A stretch of DNA of 59,837 nucleotides from a virus: positions 1 through 59,837 of the IMG/VR virus record IMGVR_UViG_3300035071_000150, one strand, 5' to 3'. This document shows, in pieces, positions 7,120 through 14,878 of the stretch. The position numbers and the translations under genes are program-made. How positions within the stretch are numbered: the stretch's first letter is position 1; every line of letters begins with the position of its first letter. The notes beneath the pieces are model-generated. The model saw only the letters and a list, made by a program, of their open reading frames with translations, had not been told where the DNA came from and made no database searches.

Positions 7120-7428
7120 TTAACCGGCGAGCTTGCTGCGAAGCAGATAGCCTTCGAGCGCCCAAATTTTGTTGCGGGCATTGTCGCGCGCGATCTTGCG
7201 GCCAATGCCTTCGTCGAAATTCTCGGGAGATGCGGCGGCGCTTTCTCCGGTGACGTGATAGCCGTTGCGCAGCGTGAGAGCGCAAATCGTCAGTGTCGTT
7301 CCGGGGAAAACGTGATAGACTTCGCCAACAATCGTGGCGTCGATATCGAACGGAGTCAGACGCGGGGCAGTCTTTCCCTTGTTCACGATTTCCTGTTCGA
7401 TTTCGCCTTCTGTGATCGCTCCAACCAT
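7120..7428 (-). CDS. Gp49 / phage Sf6 gp66 family protein
   Basis: A 102-aa protein that matches the small family named after N4 Gp49 and Sf6 gene 66: VYHVFPGTTLTICALTLRNG, then TGESAAASPENFDEGIGRKI and the C-terminal NKIWALEGYLLR. The family is very common in tailed phages, but its biochemical role is not known to me. A GGAAGAA stretch lies upstream of ATG 7428. The position next to the Tad2-like gene marks an accessory block. Confidence 0.8.
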   Translation of the reverse strand: MVGAITEGEIEQEIVNKGKTAPRLTPFDIDATIVGEVYHVFPGTTLTICALTLRNGYHVTGESAAASPENFDEGIGRKIARDNARNKIWALEGYLLRSKLAG

Positions 7429-7473
7429 GGTCGTTCTTCCTCTACGGGATTGCGCGGAACCGCCGCGCGCGGA

Positions 7474-7635
7474 TTAGTTCACGCCACACGCGAAATGCGA
7501 CCGCTCGCAATTGCCAGCGGCGCAGCCCGACAACACGAGGAACGCGCCGCCAATGGCCATGATCGCGATGATGGTGTAGAGAAGCGGGGTCGGGTCTCTA
7601 CTTGGCATGGAGCCGCGCCAAATCTTCGTGCGCAT
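7474..7635 (-). CDS. Small lipoprotein-like membrane peptide, 53 aa
   Basis: ATG 7635 is coupled to the upstream stop (TGATG); a second in-frame ATG at 7608 would give 44 aa. A hydrophobic segment (LLYTIIAIMAIGGAFLVL) ends in LSGC, which fits a lipobox, followed by a short tail with two more Cys. It may be an outer-membrane lipopeptide of the lysis cassette, comparable in size to an o-spanin, though it lacks the usual proline-rich tail. Confidence 0.5.
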   Translation of the reverse strand: MRTKIWRGSMPSRDPTPLLYTIIAIMAIGGAFLVLSGCAAGNCERSHFACGVN

Positions 7636-7877
7636 CAATTATCGCCCCTCGTTCCCCCGGTTGGGATGGCGCCGTTAGGCGTGATTCCGGTCGCCCCGCA
7701 TGTGTTCGGACTGCCGACGAAATATGGCGCGGGCAGAGTTTGCCAATCCGGGTAGACGGGTTGCGGCGCGGGAACATACGGAGCCGGTTTCGCCGCAACC
7801 TTCTCGCATTCAGAGCAAGAGATCACTTGCGGCGCCCAGCAGCGTCCGCATCCGGGGCATTTCCAACCTTCGCGCAT
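7635..7877 (-). CDS. Small zinc-ribbon protein with Pro-rich tail, 80 aa
   Basis: The start is taken at ATG 7877, six bases after GGGGAG. The N-terminus has CPGCGRCWAPQVISCSEC, a compact four- to five-Cys zinc ribbon. The rest is proline-rich and probably unfolded (APAPYVPAPQPVYPDW). The function is unknown, and it resembles the many minimal zinc ribbons of phage accessory regions. Confidence 0.6.
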   Translation of the reverse strand: MREGWKCPGCGRCWAPQVISCSECEKVAAKPAPYVPAPQPVYPDWQTLPAPYFVGSPNTCGATGITPNGAIPTGGTRGDN

Positions 7878-8182
7878 CATCTCCCCTCTCGCCAAGCACG
7901 AAACGTATTCGCGCGCACGTCAGGATCGACCGTTTCGAGATAGGCGTCGCGCGTCGCCGCGTTGACCGGCGCGCACGTGAACCTTTTCGATCCGTCCGTC
8001 CATGTGCGGATCGTGTCCTCACAAACGTCTTTCAGCATGAGCGCCTTCGTGGCGCATGGCGTGGACCATTCCGAGTCGCAAAAGGCGTAAAGATCACCGG
8101 CTGGTTGCGCGTGCGCCCGCGTCGAATAGATCGCTGCGAGGTAGAGGCCAATCAGCGTGGCGGCGAAAATGGCGAAACGCAT
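7877..8182 (-). CDS. Exported Cys-containing protein, 101 aa
   Basis: A clear Sec signal peptide (MRFAIFAATLIGLYLAAI, cleavage after RAHA about residue 25) is followed by a 75-residue mature part with four Cys, able to form two disulfides in the periplasm. It lies two genes from the endolysin. It could help lysis or alter the envelope of the lysogen. No family is recognised. Confidence 0.65.
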   Translation of the reverse strand: MRFAIFAATLIGLYLAAIYSTRAHAQPAGDLYAFCDSEWSTPCATKALMLKDVCEDTIRTWTDGSKRFTCAPVNAATRDAYLETVDPDVRANTFRAWREGR

Positions 8183-8185
8183 GTC

Positions 8186-8347
8186 TTAGACTCCCGTGGA
8201 TTTGATGCGCGTCTTATGCTCGCCTTGGACTTCTCCACAGACGCAGCATTTGAACCCAACCCACGGGTTGCCATCACGCCAACGGGTCTCTACCGTTCCG
8301 CAGTTCCATCCGAGCCAATGCGAAATCCTATGAATCAGCTTACGCAT
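8186..8347 (-). CDS. Small protein with Cys motif, 53 aa
   Basis: Just upstream of ATG 8347 is GGAGAAATACG. The protein begins MRKLIHRISHWLGWNCG and contains FKCCVCGEVQGEHKT, so a zinc knuckle is likely. The start lies inside the end of the endolysin gene (8-base overlap), showing translation coupling to lysis genes. Confidence 0.6.
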   Translation of the reverse strand: MRKLIHRISHWLGWNCGTVETRWRDGNPWVGFKCCVCGEVQGEHKTRIKSTGV

Positions 8348-8771
8348 CGTATTTCTCCAATCCACTTTTTCTCATGGACGCGACGAGCTTGTCGCCGTAA
8401 TGAGGATCTGTCGCGTAGACGCCGTTAAGCCGCTCCGCGAAGACCTCTGAATTACCGGCTTGCATGGCGAAGTGGTAAGCTGGGTGCGTGGCGAGCAGTT
8501 TCGCGTGCGCGTCGAATGCATCTGCCATGCTGGCGAACTTCGCGAAGTGAGCCGTGATCGCCACGTATCTGCCGTGGGTGAATTCGTGAGTGAGCGCATC
8601 GACGTGGGGCTGACCGGGAACCGCCTTGATTCCGAATGGATTGTTTGACCCCGCCGGCTCGTGCGCGCCCCAGCCGCTTTCCACGATCCATTGCGCGAGG
8701 CTGACCGACGCCGGAACCTTCCATTTATGCCAAGCGGCCTGAGCGGCGGCGATTGCTTCGTTCGGGATCAT
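8340..8771 (-). CDS. Endolysin, GH73-type glucosaminidase
   Basis: A single 143-aa catalytic domain of the FlgJ/GH73 N-acetylglucosaminidase type, which cuts the glycan strands of peptidoglycan: AQWIVESGWG contains the likely catalytic Glu, followed by the family mark SNNPFGIKA and later MADAFDAHAKLL and VFAERLNGVYATDPHYGDKL. There is no signal peptide, so release needs a holin, for which 4820 and 5107 are candidates. ATG 8771 follows an AAGGA-like site. The frame is open further upstream, but that part is low-complexity non-coding DNA. Confidence 0.85.
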   Translation of the reverse strand: MIPNEAIAAAQAAWHKWKVPASVSLAQWIVESGWGAHEPAGSNNPFGIKAVPGQPHVDALTHEFTHGRYVAITAHFAKFASMADAFDAHAKLLATHPAYHFAMQAGNSEVFAERLNGVYATDPHYGDKLVASMRKSGLEKYDA

Positions 8772-9008
8772 CTTCCCATCCTTTCGGTTGTTCTGATTTT
8801 TCCGCAAATGCTCGTTTTTGTTGTAAAACGCATTTTCTGTTGGTTTTGCGGGCGTTTCGGTTGAATTTATCGGGGAGCGTGGTAGGGTGATTGGGAGAGC
8901 GGCGGCGATGTGCTGGCAATGTCGTTTCGCGAGCGATATTGGGCGCGCCAATTTAGTTTGGAGTTGTCGGGCTGTTGTGGGCTGTGCTGCCGACCCGCCC
9001 GCTCTCAA
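8772..9008. promoter_or_regulatory. Non-coding leader of endolysin with hairpin at 8806-8835
   Basis: This 237-base gap is AT-richer near the endolysin. It contains an inverted repeat, AAATGC (8806-8811) against GCATTT (8830-8835), with an inner GTTTT/AAAAC stem, about 35 bases upstream of the endolysin start. It may be a terminator for the genes at 9009-9896 or a translation control element. I see no strong promoter. Confidence 0.35.
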
Positions 9009-9233
9009 TCACCGCATCCACTCCCGAAGATCGAAGTCAGACGATGCCGGCTCATTCCGATCTCGCTTGTCCGCATACGCTTTGATGATTTTGAGGTAGT
9101 CGCTCTTCGCGAGACGAATCCCGAGGAAAAGCCCCTGCATCTGGATTTGTTCGAAGTGGTGGTCCAGCAACCAACGCGACACGACGAACTCAACCACCCT
9201 TTTCAGTTCGGGTTCGTCCATCGGCAGGGTCAT
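9009..9233 (-). CDS. Hypothetical protein, 74 aa
   Basis: Charged, helical protein (ELKRVVEFVVSRWLLDHHFE, later KSDYLKIIKAYADKRDR). ATG 9233 and ATG 9221 are both possible starts; neither has a strong ribosome-binding site. It follows two tiny membrane-protein genes. Function unknown. Confidence 0.6.
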   Translation of the reverse strand: MTLPMDEPELKRVVEFVVSRWLLDHHFEQIQMQGLFLGIRLAKSDYLKIIKAYADKRDRNEPASSDFDLREWMR

Positions 9234-9240
9234 GCGCGCG

Positions 9241-9372
9241 TCAGCGACCAAGCATTTCCGAGAGCACAGGCCATAGATCGCGGGCGAGATTCGAGACGAA
9301 GATCGCCGCCACCAGACACCCGCCGGCGTTGATGATGAGCGCGAGCACGCGCCATTGATCGGGATTGATCAC
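9241..9372 (-). CDS. One-span membrane peptide, 43 aa
   Basis: Two adjacent GTG codons (9375, 9372) follow GGAGG; the second is at the better spacing. One hydrophobic span (VLALIINAGGCLVAAIFV) is flanked by short polar ends. It overlaps the stop of the 35-codon gene upstream. It may be a holin or antiholin-type partner, though nothing in the sequence proves this. Confidence 0.5.
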   Translation of the reverse strand: MINPDQWRVLALIINAGGCLVAAIFVSNLARDLWPVLSEMLGR

Positions 9373-9476
9373 CACATCGCCTCCAGATCGCGCATGAACC
9401 GTTCGCGCAGGAGAAGCGCCGCGAGAACCGCATAGCAATAGGCAAACGGGGCGTAGTCCACGAAGATCAAGTGCAT
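9369..9476 (-). CDS. Tiny membrane peptide, 35 aa
   Basis: A near-perfect AAGGAGA site lies six bases before ATG 9476, which is strong support for so short a gene. The product has a hydrophobic half (FAYCYAVLAALLL) and a charged tail. The TGA stop overlaps the GTG start of the next gene. Confidence 0.5.
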   Translation of the reverse strand: MHLIFVDYAPFAYCYAVLAALLLRERFMRDLEAMW

Positions 9477-9504
9477 GACAGTCTCCTTCGAGGTTTTGGC
9501 CGCG

Positions 9505-9654
9505 TTACCAGCCCATTGCGATGACGATAAGGGTGGCGGAAAGCCACAACACAGCGGCCAATTGCTCGAACTGCGTGTTGTCGTCTCTGTTTGGTTTTAG
9601 CTCAAAGAACCAAAGCCATGTCGCGCCGACTATGGCCATTGCGATGCCTCTCAT
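9505..9654 (-). CDS. Two-span small membrane protein, 49 aa
   Basis: GGAG precedes ATG 9654. There are hydrophobic segments at residues 3-17 (GIAMAIVGATWLWFF) and 31-48 (LAAVLWLSATLIVIAMGW) with a short charged loop, a hairpin topology seen in small holins and antiholins. It overlaps the upstream gene by four bases. Confidence 0.5.
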   Translation of the reverse strand: MRGIAMAIVGATWLWFFELKPNRDDNTQFEQLAAVLWLSATLIVIAMGW

Positions 9655-9896
9655 TGCTTTTCTCCGCTTTGCGGCATTTTCGGCGGATCGTAATCGACCA
9701 GAACGCAGCGATAGCCGTATTTGTTGTGGGTCGTAACGAACATTGACTGCGCGACAAGGCGCGCATCGTGTTCGCACGTCGAAAGACTGAATTGCGCCCC
9801 ATCATTAAACTTGCTTGCGGGCAAATCTTCGCCCGGCTTGCATGTCGGGCCGCTGATGCACGTCAGAATGTAGAAATAGACAGCGAGTTCCCCCAT
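9651..9896 (-). CDS. Exported or membrane-anchored Cys protein, 81 aa
   Basis: The first of the minus-strand accessory/lysis run. A short hydrophobic start (MGELAVYFYILTCI) is followed by a polar domain with several Cys. Start choice among 9908, 9899 and 9896 is set by GGAGGGG just upstream and favours 9896. It may be a short periplasmic protein. It is transcribed away from the XRE regulator at 10009. Confidence 0.5.
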   Translation of the reverse strand: MGELAVYFYILTCISGPTCKPGEDLPASKFNDGAQFSLSTCEHDARLVAQSMFVTTHNKYGYRCVLVDYDPPKMPQSGEKQ

Positions 9897-9929
9897 CATC
9901 CCCTCCATGCTCGCGCCGATTGGCGGCTT

Positions 9930-9981
9930 GCGTTAACCCGATATTGACAGTTATGATTTACCATCAAGCGGGTTGAAACGC
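9930..9981. promoter_or_regulatory. Divergent control region with inverted repeat
   Basis: GCGTTAACCCG at 9930-9940 is mirrored by CGGGTT-gaa-ACGC at 9969-9981, flanking an AT-rich stretch with TTGACA at 9944. The element lies between the minus-strand operon (9896) and the XRE gene (10009). It fits an operator pair for that regulator. The -10 boxes are weak, so promoter positions remain uncertain. Confidence 0.4.
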
Positions 9982-10008
9982 AACGCGAGATGTGAGAAAA
10001 TACCAGTC

Positions 10009-10251
10009 ATGATAACGTGCGGGGCGCAAATCACAGCGGCGCGAGGGCTTATCGGGATGTCGCGCGCCGAGCTTTCCGAGGCTTGCGGCGTCCACATGAA
10101 CACCTTGACGACGATGGAAGGCAAAGGGCTAAACCAACTCGACAGCCTCGCGAAGACCGTCGCGAAGGTGCAACAGGCATTAGAGAAGCGCGGCGTTGAA
10201 TTTCTCAACCACGGGCAACCGGGTGTTAGAATAAGGGGAAAGAACGGATGA
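10009..10251 (+). CDS. XRE-family HTH regulator, 80 aa
   Basis: A single helix-turn-helix domain of the Cro/CI (XRE) type: ITAARGLIGMSRAELSEACG forms helices 1 and 2, VHMNTLTTMEGKG the recognition region, and QQALEKRGVEFLNHG the typical C-terminal end of short XRE proteins. Start ATG 10009 is preferred over an upstream TTG. It probably controls its own island (10009-10799) and perhaps the divergent lysis-side operon through the inverted repeat at 9930-9981. Confidence 0.75.
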   Translation: MITCGAQITAARGLIGMSRAELSEACGVHMNTLTTMEGKGLNQLDSLAKTVAKVQQALEKRGVEFLNHGQPGVRIRGKNG

Positions 10252-10556
10252 GCGAGAAAATCTATCTAACGTTCCCATTCGGAGACAGTATTGAATCTGT
10301 CGTCCCGTTGGAAGACCCGAGCGAGCGGGGATGTGTCGTTTACCGGACCCCGGGGGCCATTTGCACGGCGACAGGCCAAGAAGAGGGTATCGATTGGCAT
10401 CGGACAATCGAACTTGCACGCGAGAGACATCTATACAATATCCAACGGCGCATAGACTCGTGTTTGAAAGACCTTGGGAACTTAACACGCATTCTTACTG
10501 AGGCATCCGCGCCTAACCCCGCCACCGCTGCCAAGCGAACCGAAGGAAAGGAATAG
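10248..10556 (+). CDS. Hypothetical protein, 102 aa
   Basis: ATGA overlap with the XRE gene shows they form an operon. Soluble protein with a beta-rich first half (IYLTFPFGDSIESVVPL) and a helical second half (TIELARERHLYNIQRRID). No recognised family. Being the direct partner of a regulator gene, it may modulate it, but this is speculation. Confidence 0.55.
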   Translation: MSEKIYLTFPFGDSIESVVPLEDPSERGCVVYRTPGAICTATGQEEGIDWHRTIELARERHLYNIQRRIDSCLKDLGNLTRILTEASAPNPATAAKRTEGKE

Positions 10557-10559
10557 GCG

Positions 10560-10799
10560 ATGAGCGAATGGCAATTAATCGAGACCGCTCTACGCGATAG
10601 GCCGATCATCTTGGTTAGGATGGGACCAGATGGCGAGATCGGGTTTGGACAATCTGGCCCTCACGTCATGGCCTACAATTGGCAAGCTGACATGTGGGAA
10701 GCCCCAGACGGGTCGGCGCATTGGGTGAAGGACGGCCCTACGCATTGGAAACCCTTCACAGCCTCCGCGCCTTCTTCCCGAACACCATCCGAGCCATGA
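10560..10799 (+). CDS. Small WxxxETA-type phage protein (DUF551-like), 79 aa
   Basis: Begins MSEWQLIETALRDRPIILV and contains MAYNWQADMWEAP and THWKPF, the pattern of a very common small phage family in which a short beta domain carries several Trp. The function of that family is unknown. It is the last plus-strand gene of the island and faces the 3' end of the tail fibre gene. Confidence 0.6.
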   Translation: MSEWQLIETALRDRPIILVRMGPDGEIGFGQSGPHVMAYNWQADMWEAPDGSAHWVKDGPTHWKPFTASAPSSRTPSEP

Positions 10800-10839
10800 C
10801 GATGGCGACCGAGAGAACGAACGTCACACGAAATAGCAT
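10756..10839 (-). CDS. Possible 27-aa membrane peptide
   Basis: ATG 10839 with GGAG ten bases upstream opens a short frame (VTFVLSVAIVMARMVF), overlapping the convergent gene. A hydrophobic span with a basic tail is a common small phage peptide type, but the evidence is thin. Confidence 0.2.
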   Translation of the reverse strand: MLFRVTFVLSVAIVMARMVFGKKARRL

Positions 10840-10915
10840 CGGCGCCCGCTCCATTGGTCGTGAACGGCGCGAGCGGACACGCGCCGGGATTGTTGGTCTG
10901 GCCACTGAGTACTCG

Positions 10916-13900
10916 TCAGTGATATACCTTGACCTCATACGTTCGGTCATTACTAAGAATCAAACTATAGTTCTGCACGAAGATTGAATCCGCAATACCT
11001 GCAATTTGTGGAATTATATCCGCGCAGGCAATCGCGGCGAGGGTTCCATTCCATAGAAAATAGATGAACTTCCCTCGCACCTTAGCCACTGCTACGTTTG
11101 TCTGGCCTATGGGCGTCGTATAGGTGCCCCCATAGGAGTATTTTGGATAGGGCAGCGAGCCGCCAGCGACGCCATTACCCCAATAGATCGGTGTGGCCGA
11201 TGTCGCCGTGAAATCGGTGTGAATCATCTGGCTAAATATGCTTGTAGGCGAATGACCGCCAATAGCGATGGTGATTAGGTCCCCGCCCGTCACCGAGTTT
11301 CGCGCGTAAACATCGGCCGGGGTAGGTAGCCCCGGCATGACGAAATACGAGTTCCCCGCCGATGTTGCGTAGTTTGGCGTGTCGGCGATCACGACTTCGT
11401 TCGCCGCACCGACGCCTGATGATGTCCACGTATAGCCATTGATGGTGCGGCCCGCGAATCCGCCGACTTGCGTGGACATATCGTCGTCGAAAACCAACGT
11501 TGGTGTCAGCGTCGGAAGGACTTGCCAATGCAGCGTATCAACGTCTGGGGTGCTTGCATTGGACGCAGTGAGGATGCGATTGATATTGAAATAATATGCA
11601 CCGTTGTAAGTAACAATATCACGTTGCGTGTAGAATTCAAATTCGCTAGGACTCCACGCGGACAGAGACCTTCCAATGTCCTGAACTTCCTGTGGACCGC
11701 CAGCAGTCGATCCAGTTGCGGTTCCAAGAAGCGCTGAGTTGGAAAGCGTATTAGAGAAGATGGATATGTTGACGATGTTGCCATCCATCGGTTCATCGAC
11801 GCCGCCGCGAGATCCGACCCAAATGGACGGAACGCTATCGGGGATGAATACATTACCATCCGATGTAGCAGCCTGATAGCCATAAGCTAACGCTCGGCCA
11901 CCGGACGACCATGCAATAGCGGCGGTGACAAAGTTGGGCGTAAAGGTAGCCCCAGATTGCGATAGTTCAACGGAGCCGTCATAGGTGGCTAAGGTATTGC
12001 CGTTTTTGGCATACATAATCTGCTTGGTGTTGTCGCTGCTCGCGGATAGAATGGTCCCGGCGATACCCCCTGCGCCTATGGTTTGGATTTGATAGGCATC
12101 AACAGAAACAGTGCCATCGCCATCCGCGAACAAAGCCAGCGGCGTCCCGGTCAACGTCACAACTTCCGAAGGGCGGGTGACGCTGGCGGATGTCGTGGTG
12201 ATCGCGCTGGTGCCGTGGGTTCCATTTTCCAGGTCAACTTCATCGACCGCTATTTTGTCGCCAGACGTGGCGAATTTAAAGCAGACAATAGGATTTGCGA
12301 GTGTTTGCGATGGTATGGCGACGCGGGATTCCGACAACATCGTCCCTGGACTGACCGCGGTATAGGTCGCGCCATTGTCCATGGACATGCTCACCGCGCC
12401 AGTCCCGGTGACGCGCATCACGTAGGCGGTAAGCCATCGTGCCGTGCTAGCGTTGGTGATGGTCTGGCAGGCGGTTCCGCCATTAGCGGTAGCGGTCAAG
12501 GATGAAGCGGAATTGGCAACACCATCGATCCCCGTTTGATCCTTCGCCGCCGTGACATTGCTCATCGTCCAGGCGGCGTTCGTGAGATCGCGATTCCACA
12601 AGACAATGTTGGTCCGAGCAGAGAACTCATCGACCATTCCGTAGGATACAAGGCTGGCCGGATCGGCGGCGAAGCGCGCGCCGTGGAATTGAGAACCCGC
12701 CGTGGCATTGTAGACGCTTGGCGTGGTCTGATAGGTGACGACCTCTAATTGAGCCTTGGTCACGCTCCCCGATACGGTGAGCGTCAAACTCGCCGCCGTT
12801 GGTGTGAATGCAAGGTAAACCCTATTGTTCGCTCCCGTTCCGACCAAAGGCCCAGCGGTTGACGCCCCGGATAGAGTGACGGTCCCGGTTCCTTGGAAAC
12901 TTAGGATATGATTGCGGTCGAGAACGGTAACGCTTTGCGTGGATAGCGTCGCGGAGTTGAGAAGAAGGTTGTTCGGGGAATAGGTCCATTTTCCCGTGCG
13001 ATCGAAATATTCTCGCAGCCCCGTGGTCGAGAAATTAACGCTAGGGTCTAGCGTTTGCGCTGTCATCGCATTGAAATCGAGACCATAACTAGAATTGACG
13101 AACGGTGGCGTTGAACCATAGACGACGAGATTTCTAATCCAAACATTTGTTGGCCACGAGAATGTTCCTTTTGAGTATGTCGTGGTCGTGGTCACGCCAG
13201 TGGCGAGACTCGTGTAGGTCAGGACGGTCGTATTGTTTGCCGATCCACTTGGGCCAGTAGGCACATCGGCGGATCGCGTGGCTGTTCCGCCGCCCGTGGC
13301 GACATAGGAAGATGCATACGTGCCGGTTTTGATGTCAATTCCAAATAAGAACATGCTTTGGCCGGACCCGACATAGGTCGTGTTGCTACCCGATCTTCCG
13401 GTGTCATTGCCCTTGGCGGTGAAGAAATTTAGCGCGGTTACGCTGGTGATCGCGGTATATGTTACCGAACATCGGAATGCTGAATTTTGAAGCACCTGAC
13501 AGTTGTTCGCAGATACTCCGCCGATGGTATTTCCAACAGCGCCAGTTGCCAAATTGAAATACGCGCCGCGATCCGCCGAGTCCGCGCTGATTACGGCATA
13601 GACCCAGCCTAATGTATTGGCTTTGGCATAGAACGAAAACGTATAGGTTCCCGGACCGCCTGATATGCTGCGATAGGAGATATGAATGGAATTTGAAGAA
13701 TTGTCGGCAAGGCTCTGCCCGTCGTTGGTTCCGTCTGGCGATGTCCATGCGTTTGCGGCAGTCATCGCGTTGGATTTTGTCCATTGCGTAAAATCATTTG
13801 AATATGTGATTAGATTTGTTCCAGCAGACTCAAGCAGCAAACCATTCGACATCAACGTCGAAGGGTTATAGTCAAACCTTGGAACGTTAATGCCCGCGCT

Positions 13901-14107
13901 CGTTAAAATACCCGTTGAATTGTAATAGTTCGCGGCTGAACCGCGCGATACACCGACGCCAACTGGAAGAGTTGGATTTAATGTAGCGTTCCAATTGATG
14001 CTAGTAGATGGAGTGGAAAGAAGCAGGTTCTCTTGCGCAGGCGTCATCGCAAACGTAGAAGCGGTGATAAATAAAAACACGGCCGATAAGATGAGGGACA
14101 GTTTCAT
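10916..14107 (-). CDS. Large tail fibre/spike-like protein with signal peptide, 1063 aa
   Basis: Residues 1-20 are a Sec-type signal peptide (MKLSLILSAVFLFITASTFA). The rest is Ser/Thr/Gly-rich and beta-rich, with repeated modules of the kind LLLESAGTNLITYSNDFTQW, found at about residues 93-280 and again in changed form after 480, each followed by TYTFSFYAKAN-like and ATRSADV-like segments. These match the carbohydrate-binding, concanavalin-like modules of phage tail fibres and spikes. It likely binds the cell surface. GAGG precedes ATG 14107. The signal peptide is odd for a virion protein. The alternative is an exported surface protein of the lysogen. Confidence 0.65.
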   Translation of the reverse strand: MKLSLILSAVFLFITASTFAMTPAQENLLLSTPSTSINWNATLNPTLPVGVGVSRGSAANYYNSTGILTSAGINVPRFDYNPSTLMSNGLLLESAGTNLITYSNDFTQWTKSNAMTAANAWTSPDGTNDGQSLADNSSNSIHISYRSISGGPGTYTFSFYAKANTLGWVYAVISADSADRGAYFNLATGAVGNTIGGVSANNCQVLQNSAFRCSVTYTAITSVTALNFFTAKGNDTGRSGSNTTYVGSGQSMFLFGIDIKTGTYASSYVATGGGTATRSADVPTGPSGSANNTTVLTYTSLATGVTTTTTYSKGTFSWPTNVWIRNLVVYGSTPPFVNSSYGLDFNAMTAQTLDPSVNFSTTGLREYFDRTGKWTYSPNNLLLNSATLSTQSVTVLDRNHILSFQGTGTVTLSGASTAGPLVGTGANNRVYLAFTPTAASLTLTVSGSVTKAQLEVVTYQTTPSVYNATAGSQFHGARFAADPASLVSYGMVDEFSARTNIVLWNRDLTNAAWTMSNVTAAKDQTGIDGVANSASSLTATANGGTACQTITNASTARWLTAYVMRVTGTGAVSMSMDNGATYTAVSPGTMLSESRVAIPSQTLANPIVCFKFATSGDKIAVDEVDLENGTHGTSAITTTSASVTRPSEVVTLTGTPLALFADGDGTVSVDAYQIQTIGAGGIAGTILSASSDNTKQIMYAKNGNTLATYDGSVELSQSGATFTPNFVTAAIAWSSGGRALAYGYQAATSDGNVFIPDSVPSIWVGSRGGVDEPMDGNIVNISIFSNTLSNSALLGTATGSTAGGPQEVQDIGRSLSAWSPSEFEFYTQRDIVTYNGAYYFNINRILTASNASTPDVDTLHWQVLPTLTPTLVFDDDMSTQVGGFAGRTINGYTWTSSGVGAANEVVIADTPNYATSAGNSYFVMPGLPTPADVYARNSVTGGDLITIAIGGHSPTSIFSQMIHTDFTATSATPIYWGNGVAGGSLPYPKYSYGGTYTTPIGQTNVAVAKVRGKFIYFLWNGTLAAIACADIIPQIAGIADSIFVQNYSLILSNDRTYEVKVYH

Positions 14108-14114
14108 ATCAGCC

Positions 14115-14852
14115 TCAGTTCCAGATTTCAGGGGTCAACGTGAAAGTCTGGCCACTAATTGGCGTTGGCGTTCCGCTTACCACTTGCATATCCCAATATA
14201 TCGCGGCGGCGGACGGATTAACGACGGGAGATGATCCGGTGATATTAATGGCGTCGCCCCACGCGCTGTCGCCAAACTGCGACAGCGCGACTTGATAACG
14301 AGCGATGATGTTGGCCGATCCCGTGGCGATGGCGTAGGCTCCCCCATCGCCATTGGCGTAGGTCGGAGCTGTGGTGAACAGCGTGACTTGGAGAGTGATC
14401 GAGCTCCAGCCTGTGGTCGCGTTCGTTGCCAGCCTGAGACGAGGGATGACCGCGTGACCGCCGGAGGTGGCAATATTGAACGACGGGACGACAACGGAGC
14501 CCGCCGTCACATTGCTCGCGATTAGGTTCCCGACCGCATAAGCTGTTGTATTAGCGGGGCGTGTCAGAACAGATGATGGCGTTGTTAGTGACGCCGAGGA
14601 CAAGGGGGCCACTGACAGCGGAGCAGCGGCCGAGCCGAGGCCGCCCGTTCCGATGTTGGCGGTTATCGCACCTCCAGATGCGGTCCCAACAATGCGCAGA
14701 TTGCCATTGGTGTCGCATTGAAGGATGATAAATTGCTGGTTCGGGATCGTTGGCTGCGTCGCGTTATATTGACAATCAACCGCCCAAGCCGTCGAGCCAG
14801 ATGCCGCCAAGGCGACTAGCGCGAAGACGACAAACCTTATGATGCGTTTCAT
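14115..14852 (-). CDS. Exported beta-rich protein, 245 aa, tail region
   Basis: A signal peptide (MKRIIRFVVFALVALAASGS, cut after TAWA) leads into a Ser/Thr/Ala-rich beta protein. The mature part has few charged residues, like phage fibre or capsid-decoration domains. GAGG stands before ATG 14852. It is seven bases from the fibre gene at 10916 and in the same operon. It could be a secreted partner of the fibre, or a virion protein that travels through the Sec route. Confidence 0.55.
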   Translation of the reverse strand: MKRIIRFVVFALVALAASGSTAWAVDCQYNATQPTIPNQQFIILQCDTNGNLRIVGTASGGAITANIGTGGLGSAAAPLSVAPLSSASLTTPSSVLTRPANTTAYAVGNLIASNVTAGSVVVPSFNIATSGGHAVIPRLRLATNATTGWSSITLQVTLFTTAPTYANGDGGAYAIATGSANIIARYQVALSQFGDSAWGDAINITGSSPVVNPSAAAIYWDMQVVSGTPTPISGQTFTLTPEIWN

Positions 14853-14878
14853 TTCGTGACCTCTATTTCGCGTATCCA

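Noticed and set aside
12083-12748. Open frames on the plus strand opposite the tail fibre gene
   Set aside because: They are Arg/Gly-rich shadows of the 1063-aa fibre frame and have no ribosome-binding sites.
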